The notes under the pieces are model-generated. The model had not been told where the DNA came from and searched no databases. It saw nothing but the letters and a program-made list of their open reading frames with translations. A DNA stretch of 64,000 nt, taken from Rossellomorea sp. SC111. GTDB lineage: Bacteria > Bacillota > Bacilli > Bacillales > Bacillaceae_B. Each line of letters opens with the position of its first letter. Position 1 is the first letter of the stretch. The stretch covers positions 241,204-305,203 of the forward strand of contig NZ_JANIOC010000001.1 in the NCBI RefSeq assembly GCF_024733565.1. The letters run 5' to 3'. The position numbers were made by a program, and so were the translations under genes. Positions 57,277-64,000 of the stretch are shown piece after piece.

Positions 57277-57671
57277 GAAAAGCGGAGGCGGCTTGGGCAG
57301 GCCCGACAAGCATAAGATGAATCGACCAGAAAGGCGTCCTTGGCCTTTTTGGTCGATTTAGCTTATGACCTCGAGGGACTAGCCGCCGGAGCTAGACAAA
57401 AGAAAAGCGGAAGGGGCTCGCACTGGGGCGACAAGCATAAGACGAGTCACACTAAAAGGCGCTCTTTAGCCTTTTTGGGTGACTTGGCTTATGACCTCGA
57501 GCCCCAAGCCCCTGGAGCTGGACAATGAAAAGCGGAGGCGGCTTGGGTTGAGGCGACAAGCATAAGTCGAACATCCCACAAAGGCGATCTTTGCCTTTTT
57601 GGGATGTTTGGCTTATGACCTCGAGCCTCTAGCCGCCGGAGCTAGACAATGAAAAGCGGAGGCGGCTTGGG
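57277..57671 (+). repeat. Structured ~123-bp interspersed repeat, array 3
   Basis: Three complete units (57277-57399, 57402-57525, 57527-57649) and a truncated left arm (57651-57671), between yqxC and argR. Outer arms by unit: GGCGGC/GCCGCC, GGGGCT/AGCCCC, GGCGGC/GCCGCC. Second arms: GGCCC/GGGAC (one mismatch), GGGGC/GCCCC, GAGGC/GCCTC. Copy-specific inner arms: AATCGACC/GGTCGATT, GTCAC/GTGAC, CGAACATCCC/GGGATGTTTG. CATAAG/CTTATG and AAGGC/GCCTT are constant. No coding content is supported. Confidence 0.9.
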
Positions 57672-57748
57672 AACGACTACTACCGTTGTTAGGATATTAT
57701 CGACTTTGCTTCCAACGCCTTCTTCGATATACATTAATGGTCTTTATG

Positions 57749-57777
57749 AAAAAAGCCACTCTCCAAAGAAGAGTGAC
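57749..57777 (-). terminator. Terminator of the dxs-yqxC transcript
   Basis: On the - strand TCACTCT pairs with AGAGTGG around a short loop, followed by CTTTTTTC. It lies just past the yqxC stop. Confidence 0.78.
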
Positions 57778-57784
57778 CCTATCT

Positions 57785-58624
57785 TTACTGCTGTGTTTTC
57801 GCCTTAAATTGACTATGCGCTTCCTCGATCACGTCATCCGGTGTGTTGGTAAGAAGGGACTCCCCTTCACCTTCTTGCCCCGGCCATTTCAGATGGATGA
57901 GAAATTCTATATTCCCATCCCCGCCTGTAATGGGGGAATAAGATAATCCTGCTATATGATAGCCTTCATTAACCGCTAAAGTCATGATTTTTTCGATGAC
58001 CATTTTGTGCACGGCAGGATCTCTTACGATGCCTTTTTTCCCGACCTGGTCCTTACCCGCTTCGAATTGCGGCTTGATTAAAGCGACACAATCCCCTCCA
58101 GGAACCAATAAGGTTTTCAGGACAGGCAAGATCAACGAAAGGGAAATAAAGGATACATCGATGGAGGCAAAGCTCGGCATTTCCCCTTGGAGATCCGCCG
58201 GGGTCACGTAACGGAAATTGGTCCGTTCCATGACCACGACACGCTCATCCTGTCTTAGCTTCCAGGCTAATTGGTTGTATCCTACATCAAGGGCATAGGA
58301 CATCTTCGCACCATTTTGGAGGGCACAATCCGTAAACCCGCCAGTGGAAGCACCGATATCGATCATCACTTTACCGTCCACATCCACATCGAAGACCTGG
58401 AGAGCTTTCTCAAGCTTCAAACCGCCTCGGCTTACATAGGGAATCACTTTCCCCTTCATCGTAAGGGGAATATCTTCATTCACCTTTTCCCCAGGCTTGT
58501 CCAGTCTCATTTCATTGGAATAGACAAGACCCGCCATGACAGCCCGTTTCGCTTTTTCTCTTGTTTCAATTAATCCTCGTTCTACCAGAAGTACGTCTAC
58601 ACGTTGTTTTTTTACTTTCATCAT
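57785..58624 (-). CDS. yqxC: TlyA-family RNA methyltransferase YqxC
   Basis: A 279-residue protein with an N-terminal S4 RNA-binding domain (QRVDVLLVERGLIETREKAKRAVMAGLVYSN) and an FtsJ-like Rossmann methyltransferase domain (MIDIGASTGGFTDCALQNGAKMSYALDVGYNQL, KPQFEAG). TlyA members methylate rRNA riboses and are sometimes called haemolysins. The ATG overlaps the dxs stop by 1 nt (TAATG), so it is co-translated with dxs. Confidence 0.9.
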   Translation of the reverse strand: MMKVKKQRVDVLLVERGLIETREKAKRAVMAGLVYSNEMRLDKPGEKVNEDIPLTMKGKVIPYVSRGGLKLEKALQVFDVDVDGKVMIDIGASTGGFTDCALQNGAKMSYALDVGYNQLAWKLRQDERVVVMERTNFRYVTPADLQGEMPSFASIDVSFISLSLILPVLKTLLVPGGDCVALIKPQFEAGKDQVGKKGIVRDPAVHKMVIEKIMTLAVNEGYHIAGLSYSPITGGDGNIEFLIHLKWPGQEGEGESLLTNTPDDVIEEAHSQFKAKTQQ

Positions 58625-60516
58625 TAAGCCCTTTTTTGTTTTTTTGGAGTGATCGTTAAGATGCGATCCACTATGTTTTCTTTGGTCATCCCGATTTCAT
58701 TCAATAATTCCTTCACGCTTCCATGCTCGATGAAATAGTCCGGAATACCGATGCGGTCGATCACGGCGTCATGTAAGCCCTGTTCCTGTGCAAATTCAAG
58801 AACACCGCTTCCGAAACCGCCTTGAAGAACGGCTTCTTCGATCGTCAGTACAGGCATCTCTTCTTCCAGGACCCTTTTCAGCATGTTCTCATCCATCGGT
58901 TTGATGAAACGTGCGTTTACAACCCGAACCGAAAGTCCCTGCTTTTCTAGGTCTGCTGCCGCTTCCATGGCCATCGGGATAGTCGTTCCGAAAGTCAGGA
59001 TCGCTGCATCGGTTCCCTGTTTCAATACTTCCCACGATCCGATCGGGATCGTTGAAAGTTCCCCGTCCATCGGTACTCCATACCCGTTTCCGCGGGGATA
59101 ACGGAGAGCGATGGGACCATCATTATATTGAAGTGCCGTATTGACAAGGTGCTGTCCTTCATTCTCGTCTTTCGGCATCATGATGACCATATTCGGTAAA
59201 TGTCTTAAAAAGGCGATATCGAACACACCTTGATGGGTTTCACCATCGGCCCCTACCAATCCTGCCCGGTCGATCCCGATGAAGACGTTTAAGTTTTGGC
59301 GGCAGATATCGTGAACCACCTGATCGTACGCCCGTTGCAGGAAGGTAGAATAAATCGCTAAGAAAGGCTTCATATCCTGAGTGGCAAGACCGGCAGCGAC
59401 CGTAGTGGCATGCTGCTCGGCAATCCCCACATCGAACATCCGATCAGGAAATTCTTCTGCAAAGCCGAGAAGCTTGGAGCCTACCGGCATAGCCGGGGTA
59501 ATCGCCACAATCCGTTCATCCTCACGGGCAACCCTACGGACCGTCTCACTGACAAGTCCACTCCACGATGGAGGTGCGTTCACAGGTTTGATCAGATCTC
59601 CGGTATCGATCTTGTACGGCCCGGTGCCATGCCAGGTTCCTTTTTTGTCTGACTCTGCGGGATGAAACCCTTTTCCTTTTTTCGTGATTACGTGTAAAAG
59701 GACCGGGCCTTTGGTTTTCTTGGCATATTGAATGTTTTCAGCGAGATCATTATAATCATGTCCATCAATCGGTCCAAGATATGTAAAACCGAGCTCCTCA
59801 AAGAACATTCCGGAAACGAATAAATACTTCAAGCTATCCTTTACCCGTTCCGCTGTACTGGCTAATTTGCCTCCAACAGCAGGGATGCGCTTGAGGATAT
59901 ACTCCATTTCATCCTTCACCCAGTTGTATTTCCCTGCCGTACGCAAACGGCCAAGTACACTGTGAAGGGCCCCTACATTAGGAGCGATGGACATTTCATT
60001 GTCATTAAGTACAACGATCATGTCTTTCTTTTCATGACCGATGTGATTCAATGCTTCAAGTGCCATTCCGCCCGTCAAGGCACCATCTCCGATCACCGGG
60101 ATGATGTATGAATCTTCTTTTTTAACGTCTCTCGCAATCGCCATACCCATGGCTGCCGATAATGAAGTAGAACTATGACCGGTTTCCCATACATCATGCT
60201 CACTTTCATTCCGCTTTGGAAAACCGCATAATCCCTTATACTGACGGAGGGTATCAAACTGACAGGCCCTGCCGGTTAAAATTTTATGAACATACGATTG
60301 GTGACCAACATCCCAAAGGATTTTATCTTTTGGACTGGAAAAATGTTTATGAAGGGCAACGGTTAATTCGACCACCCCTAAGTTTGGACCAATATGACCG
60401 CCGGTTTCGGATAGATTCTTGATCAAGAATTGGCGAATCTCTTGGCTGAGCTCTTCCAACTGTACATTCGACATGTTCTTTAGAAAAGAAGGCTCCTTTA
60501 TTGATAATAGATCCAT
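58624..60516 (-). CDS. dxs: 1-deoxy-D-xylulose-5-phosphate synthase
   Basis: A 630-residue TPP enzyme condensing pyruvate and glyceraldehyde 3-phosphate at the first step of the MEP isoprenoid route. TPP-binding [18 protein letters not shown]...[13 protein letters not shown], the catalytic His region [11 protein letters not shown], and a second-half [11 protein letters not shown] with [15 protein letters not shown]. The ATG at 60516 gives the family N-terminus [16 protein letters not shown]. It lies 21 bp after oapA, in one unit with OLE RNA and ispA. Confidence 0.96.
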   Translation of the reverse strand: MDLLSIKEPSFLKNMSNVQLEELSQEIRQFLIKNLSETGGHIGPNLGVVELTVALHKHFSSPKDKILWDVGHQSYVHKILTGRACQFDTLRQYKGLCGFPKRNESEHDVWETGHSSTSLSAAMGMAIARDVKKEDSYIIPVIGDGALTGGMALEALNHIGHEKKDMIVVLNDNEMSIAPNVGALHSVLGRLRTAGKYNWVKDEMEYILKRIPAVGGKLASTAERVKDSLKYLFVSGMFFEELGFTYLGPIDGHDYNDLAENIQYAKKTKGPVLLHVITKKGKGFHPAESDKKGTWHGTGPYKIDTGDLIKPVNAPPSWSGLVSETVRRVAREDERIVAITPAMPVGSKLLGFAEEFPDRMFDVGIAEQHATTVAAGLATQDMKPFLAIYSTFLQRAYDQVVHDICRQNLNVFIGIDRAGLVGADGETHQGVFDIAFLRHLPNMVIMMPKDENEGQHLVNTALQYNDGPIALRYPRGNGYGVPMDGELSTIPIGSWEVLKQGTDAAILTFGTTIPMAMEAAADLEKQGLSVRVVNARFIKPMDENMLKRVLEEEMPVLTIEEAVLQGGFGSGVLEFAQEQGLHDAVIDRIGIPDYFIEHGSVKELLNEIGMTKENIVDRILTITPKKQKRA

Positions 60517-60537
60517 GGGGTCCACTCACTTTCATCA

Positions 60538-61170
60538 CTAAATATTTTGTTTCTCACGCTTAAGACCTTTTTTCTTGTTTTTATCTTTTTTGTCTTTTTT
60601 ATCTTTAATCAATACGATATGAAATCGATCTTCGAGGAATTGTAGAACTTTACCAACTCTAAATATTATATCCTTAGAATAGGTGATAGCAAACGTTTTT
60701 CCAAGCGCTTTGCCTCCGACTGTCAATGAAGCGATGATGCTTGTCAGAGTTACACTCACGATATACTCCTTCAAGGACCCGCCTTCAAGGTGAAAGGAAA
60801 CCGCCAGTTGGATCAGAACAATGGCCGATGCCGTACCGCTAATGATTCCTGAAATATCACCGATCACGTCGTTACAGAAGCTCGCGAACCGATCTGCGTT
60901 ACGTACAATTTTAATTGAATATTTGGCCCCGTACACCTTTTTGGCTGCCATGGCATGAAAAGGAGTTTCATCAGCCGCCGTTGCAGCGATTCCCAGCATA
61001 TCAAAAAAGATCCCGATGAAGACGATGATCAACACGACGATGAGCCCTGTGAACCACGCGACTCCATTTAAAACCATATTGGATGCAACTGAAAAAATAG
61101 CCGCTAACACAAATGTGATAACGGCAATGCTGACACTCCACTTTATTGAGTTTTTCATTGTTTCATTCAT
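60538..61170 (-). CDS. oapA: OLE RNA-associated protein OapA
   Basis: A 210-residue membrane protein encoded directly downstream of OLE RNA. Four hydrophobic segments lie at about 9-33, 37-63, 104-126 and 136-157. A conserved IFFDMLGIAATAADETPFHAM stretch (about 54-74) follows the second, resembling the DUF21/CNNM-type transporter domain. The tail is strongly basic (DKKDKKDKNKKKGLKREK, about 190-207). OapA is known to bind OLE RNA and hold it at the membrane, and the pair has been linked to alcohol, cold and Mg2+ tolerance in Halalkalibacterium halodurans. Assignment rests on the RNA next door, position before dxs, and architecture. Confidence 0.92.
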   Translation of the reverse strand: MNETMKNSIKWSVSIAVITFVLAAIFSVASNMVLNGVAWFTGLIVVLIIVFIGIFFDMLGIAATAADETPFHAMAAKKVYGAKYSIKIVRNADRFASFCNDVIGDISGIISGTASAIVLIQLAVSFHLEGGSLKEYIVSVTLTSIIASLTVGGKALGKTFAITYSKDIIFRVGKVLQFLEDRFHIVLIKDKKDKKDKNKKKGLKREKQNI

Positions 61171-61216
61171 TATCGTTTAAACACACCGTTTCTACTGTGT
61201 AAATAGTTTGGTTATA

Positions 61217-61826
61217 TGTAATTGGGGGGTCATATAAAGAGTAAAAATTGCAGCTTAGGTCCAGTAGGTTTTCCCAATCAGGTACCGGATGTTGCCATAC
61301 CGGCGGTTTCCCATTAAACCCGACTTAGCCGCGTCACCACAAGCTAGACTGGATTACCACTTAGTCCGCACTATAATCCTCTTTATATGTCCGAATATGA
61401 ACAGTCTAGGAGTTTTCCTCAACAGTCCTTAACGCAATCCTTAGCCTCTTTTGCAAAGAGGATTTCATATGGGCGAAAAAGCACATATCAATGGCCAACT
61501 GATGTGTACCCTGTAACCATAATCCCCTCTCTCTTCACTCAAGGCAGGCTACGCTGCTAGTGAATCATCACATCGCAGGTTCATACTTTGTTCTTATTGC
61601 ATATGCTTAATGCCAGCATAAGAAACAAAGCCTCCGCGGCTCGCGGGTCAACGCCCACATGCCATTGTGGATCGCCCTCAAGCCTTACTCCCAGATATGA
61701 CCCAAAGCTGGGCGCCTCAAGCCAATTCCAGGAACTTCATCGATGTGCCCTTTAGTGGATTTTTAGGCCCACCTTCAGGATTGGTGGACTGACTAGAATA
61801 CTGCACCACCCCAAATTTTATTCTAA
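61217..61826 (-). ncRNA. ole: OLE RNA (ornate, large, extremophilic)
   Basis: A 700-bp gap between ispA and oapA has no open frame yet is GC-rich and full of paired segments on the - strand, such as CCTCTTTGCAAAAGAGG, CCACAATGGCATGTGG and CCGGTATGGCAACATCCGG. Position (ispA, RNA, oapA, dxs), size near 610 nt and the adjacent oapA are those of OLE RNA, one of the largest structured bacterial ncRNAs, which forms a membrane ribonucleoprotein with OapA. Boundaries are estimated: 5' end from the promoter at 61831-61860, 3' end from the last paired segment. Confidence 0.93.
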
Positions 61827-61830
61827 TCGT

Positions 61831-61860
61831 ATTATAACATATGTTAAATCTTTTGCTCAA
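61831..61860 (-). promoter_or_regulatory. SigA-type promoter of OLE RNA
   Basis: On the - strand TTGAGC (plus 61855-61860), 18 bp, TATAAT (plus 61831-61836). It lies 12-42 bp past the ispA stop, so OLE-oapA-dxs can be transcribed apart from ispA. Confidence 0.8.
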
Positions 61861-61872
61861 ATATAGAATGTT

Positions 61873-62763
61873 TCAATGATTTCGGGAAACGATCAGTCGG
61901 GCAATTTCTGCCAGGAGGCCGGAGTCCACCGGCAAGTTAGTAAGGGCAGTCAATGCTTCGTCAAGATGAAATTGAAGCTTCTCCTTCGCACCTTTCATCG
62001 TCAAAAGACTTGGATATGTACTCTTATGTTTCGATTCATCGCTCCCAACGGGTTTACCAATCATTTCTTCAGATCCCTCAATATCGAGGATATCATCCTG
62101 AATTTGGAATGCGAGGCCGATGTGGTAGGAAAAGCGTTCAAGTAGCTCGAGTTCATTGGCGGACGCCCCTGAAATGATCCCCCCGGCCAATACGCTGAAT
62201 ATGAGTAACTTCCCTGTTTTATGAACGTGAATGTTCTCAAGCTCCTGAACGGTTAACCTCTTATTCTCCCCTTCGATATCGGCAACCTGACCGCCGACCA
62301 TGCCCTCCGGACCGGCACACCGTGCGAGAAGGGCAATCAGCTTCACCTTTTGATCATTTGTTAAGGCACTATCTTCTGCAATGAGCTGAAAACTATATGT
62401 CAAGAGACCATCGCCTGCAAGAATCGCCGCTGCCTCCCCAAAAATCTTATGGTTGGTCGGCTTGCCTCTCCTTAAATCGTCATCATCCATGGAAGGAAGA
62501 TCATCATGGATCAAGGAATATGTATGAATCATTTCAAGGGCAGATGCCGTATTAAGCCCGAGTATCGGGTCTTGATTGAACGTCCTTATTGCAGCCAGCA
62601 GGAGGATGGGACGTATCCTTTTCCCGCCTGCCTTGAGGGAATAAATCATGGCCTCCTTTAAAACAAGGGGTATCTTAAGGCCTTCGACGGTCTCAACCAT
62701 GTGCTTGGTGATCGATTCCCCATGTTCCTCTTGAAACTCTTTCAGTGTAATGGGAGGATACAT
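61873..62763 (-). CDS. ispA: Polyprenyl (farnesyl/geranyl) diphosphate synthase
   Basis: A 296-residue trans-prenyltransferase joining isopentenyl units to make farnesyl diphosphate. First aspartate-rich motif DDLPSMDDDDLRRG, second DDILD, with GGKRIRP near the N-terminus. It supplies isoprenoids for quinones and undecaprenol. The start is 3 bp after xseB. Confidence 0.93.
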   Translation of the reverse strand: MYPPITLKEFQEEHGESITKHMVETVEGLKIPLVLKEAMIYSLKAGGKRIRPILLLAAIRTFNQDPILGLNTASALEMIHTYSLIHDDLPSMDDDDLRRGKPTNHKIFGEAAAILAGDGLLTYSFQLIAEDSALTNDQKVKLIALLARCAGPEGMVGGQVADIEGENKRLTVQELENIHVHKTGKLLIFSVLAGGIISGASANELELLERFSYHIGLAFQIQDDILDIEGSEEMIGKPVGSDESKHKSTYPSLLTMKGAKEKLQFHLDEALTALTNLPVDSGLLAEIARLIVSRNH

Positions 62764-62766
62764 GTA

Positions 62767-63000
62767 TTATTCCTCCTCATCGAGATCAAAGGTTTTTTCC
62801 CCTTCATCCGTCATCATTTTGGTTAATTGATTTTCTGCTTTTTGCAACGTATCATGGCAGTATTTCGAAAGACCCATCCCTTTTTGGTAAAATTCCAGTG
62901 CCTTCTCGAGGGGAACTTCCCCTTCTTCCAATTTCTCAACGATCTCTTCCAACTGATCCATAGCTGTTTCAAATGATAGTTCTTCTTTAGACTTTGCCAT
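62767..63000 (-). CDS. xseB: Exodeoxyribonuclease VII small subunit
   Basis: A 77-residue helical subunit with the family pattern LSFETAMDQLEEIVEKLEEGEVPLEKALEFYQKGM. It binds XseA to degrade single-stranded DNA. The ATG at 63000 lies within the xseA 3' end (14-bp overlap) after GAGGAG; the longer frame is a shadow inside xseA. Confidence 0.94.
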   Translation of the reverse strand: MAKSKEELSFETAMDQLEEIVEKLEEGEVPLEKALEFYQKGMGLSKYCHDTLQKAENQLTKMMTDEGEKTFDLDEEE

Positions 63001-64000
63001 TTCGCTCACGCTCCTCAACAGATTCAACTTCACAATGTATTTTTCCATCTCTGACATTAATCTCTAAGCGGTCGCCTGCTTTTACTTGCTGAGATGATTT
63101 AATCAAATGGCCTTCATCCCGGTAAACGAGGCTGTAACCCCTGTCCATGATTTTCAATGGACTGAGGGCATGCAAGGTGGACAGTGCTGATGTGAAACGA
63201 TGATTCTTTTCTTTCAACACTTGTTTAAACTGCTTTTCAAGCACCGTTTGCATAAATAATACCCGTTCATGCTGCACCTTGATGATTTGGGATGGGTGAA
63301 CACGCTCGAGCCTTGAATGGAGCCCGGATATTCGATCCCGGTTTTGTTTCACATGCATACCTATATTTCTTTGCAGCTGATCTGTCAGCCGGTCGACGGT
63401 TTCGATCTTCTGCTGATAGAGATTTCTGGGATTTCTCAAAGCATACGATTTGGTTAATCCATTTAAGCGGCTTCGTTCACTTTGGAGCTTTGTTTTAAAC
63501 GATTTAATCAGCCTTAATTTCCGGTTCATGATTCTTTCCAATAGATCTTCAATATGAGGAACAGCTAATTCCCCGGCAGCCGTCGGCGTTGGTGCCCTCA
63601 GATCCGCCACAAAATCTGCGATCGTAAAGTCCGTCTCATGTCCCACTGCAGAAATGACGGGAACCTCAGACTCGACGATGGCTTTTGCCACGACTTCTTC
63701 ATTGAATGCCCACAACTCTTCAATCGAACCGCCCCCCCGGCCGATGATCAACACGTCTATTTCACCGTGCTCATTCACCTTCCTCATCGCACCGGCAATC
63801 GAGCCTGCCGCTTGATCACCCTGGACCAGAGCAGGATAGACGAGGATTTCTCCGATTGGATACCGCCGCTTGATGGTTGTGATGATGTCTCGGATCGCAG
63901 CTCCCGTCGGAGAGGTGACCACAGCGATCCGCTTCGGAAACTTAGGGATCATCCGTTTGCGGCCCTGCTCAAAATAACCAGCTTTCTCGAGCTTCTCCTT
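62987..64000 (-). CDS. xseA: Exodeoxyribonuclease VII large subunit (5' end outside window)
   Basis: The C-terminal 338 or so residues of XseA. The open frame continues to the window edge without a start (KAGYFEQGRKRMIPKFPKR reads through position 63952), so the N-terminal OB-fold is missing. Present are the catalytic core with RIAVVTSPTGAAIRDI, GRGGGSIEELWAFNEE, ISAVGHETDFTIADFVADLRAPTPTAAGELA, then a coiled-coil region and the C-terminal RGYSLVYRD segment. Incomplete only because of the window. Confidence 0.94.
   Translation of the reverse strand, partial: KEKLEKAGYFEQGRKRMIPKFPKRIAVVTSPTGAAIRDIITTIKRRYPIGEILVYPALVQGDQAAGSIAGAMRKVNEHGEIDVLIIGRGGGSIEELWAFNEEVVAKAIVESEVPVISAVGHETDFTIADFVADLRAPTPTAAGELAVPHIEDLLERIMNRKLRLIKSFKTKLQSERSRLNGLTKSYALRNPRNLYQQKIETVDRLTDQLQRNIGMHVKQNRDRISGLHSRLERVHPSQIIKVQHERVLFMQTVLEKQFKQVLKEKNHRFTSALSTLHALSPLKIMDRGYSLVYRDEGHLIKSSQQVKAGDRLEINVRDGKIHCEVESVEERERNGKV

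Noticed and set aside
57340-57528. Open frame of 62 codons within repeat array 3
   Set aside because: It lies wholly in the inverted-repeat elements, which recur elsewhere in the other orientation and in other frames; composition follows the repeat, not a protein.
57277-57671. CRISPR array
   Set aside because: Units are ~123 bp nested inverted repeats with complementary variable arms, not short direct repeats with unrelated spacers, and no cas genes are present.
61217-61826. Group II intron or rRNA fragment in the ispA-oapA gap
   Set aside because: No reverse transcriptase frame, no intron domain V-like end, and the location plus oapA fit OLE RNA.

Overview
The window looks like chromosomal DNA of a Gram-positive, endospore-forming Bacillaceae of moderate GC. 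It carries spo0A, spoIVB, the BkdR/sigma-54 branched-chain keto acid operon, a proline T-box, AGGAGG-type ribosome binding sites and frequent GTG/TTG starts. Gene order follows the Bacillus subtilis yqx-yqi-yqj region (xseA, xseB, ispA, dxs, yqxC, argR, recN, spoIVB, spo0A, yqiK, yqzF, bkdR, ptb...bkdB, brxB, artPQM, yqjA-E, dinB, gndA, zwf, namA, yqjP, yqjQ). Unlike B. subtilis 168, it has an OLE RNA with oapA, a methylmalonyl-CoA mutase operon and inserted structured repeats. A marine-type relative such as Rossellomorea is plausible but is inference.

Layout from left to right. 1-200: structured repeat. 300-1950: gdh and glcU (glucose uptake and oxidation). 2.1-4.5 kb: lipoprotein, yqjQ, yqjP. 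4.6-8.1 kb: proline T-box, proI, a glycosyltransferase and namA on the + strand. 8.2-10.4 kb: GNAT, histidine phosphatase and rnz. 10.7-12.9 kb: zwf and a cyclase-family gene. 13-17.9 kb: an ene-reductase, a HIT protein, a DUF1801 protein and a DUF4129/DUF58/MoxR operon. 18-21.3 kb: gndA, dinB and an orphan cheW. 21.4-21.75 kb: second repeat array. 21.75-29.1 kb: yqjE, yqjD, mce, the miniprotein Prli42, an L,D-transpeptidase, yqjA and artMQP. 29.6-35.2 kb: brxB and meaB-mutB-mutA. 35.4-39.8 kb: a 1450-residue bacillopeptidase F. 40.3-50.7 kb: the seven-gene ptb-bcd-buk-lpdV-bkdAA-bkdAB-bkdB operon behind a clear sigma-54 promoter and its activator bkdR. 50.8-56.6 kb: yqzF, yqiK, a small Cys/Asn-rich repeat protein, spo0A, spoIVB and recN. 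56.7-64 kb: argR, third repeat array, yqxC, dxs, oapA, OLE RNA, ispA, xseB and a truncated xseA.

Metabolic themes fit together. glcU/gdh, zwf and gndA cover glucose oxidation and the oxidative pentose phosphate route. The bkd operon turns Leu/Ile/Val into branched acyl-CoAs and short acids. yqjD, mce, mutAB and meaB form a propionyl-CoA/methylmalonyl-CoA module that could take up the propionyl-CoA released from Ile and Val.

Two non-coding elements stand out. The first is the ~600-nt OLE RNA (about 61217-61826, - strand), with its own promoter, just upstream of its membrane partner gene oapA. The second is a family of ~123-bp elements in three arrays. Their paired arms differ from copy to copy but nearly always stay complementary, so the structure rather than the sequence appears to be conserved. 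I know no functional name for this second family.
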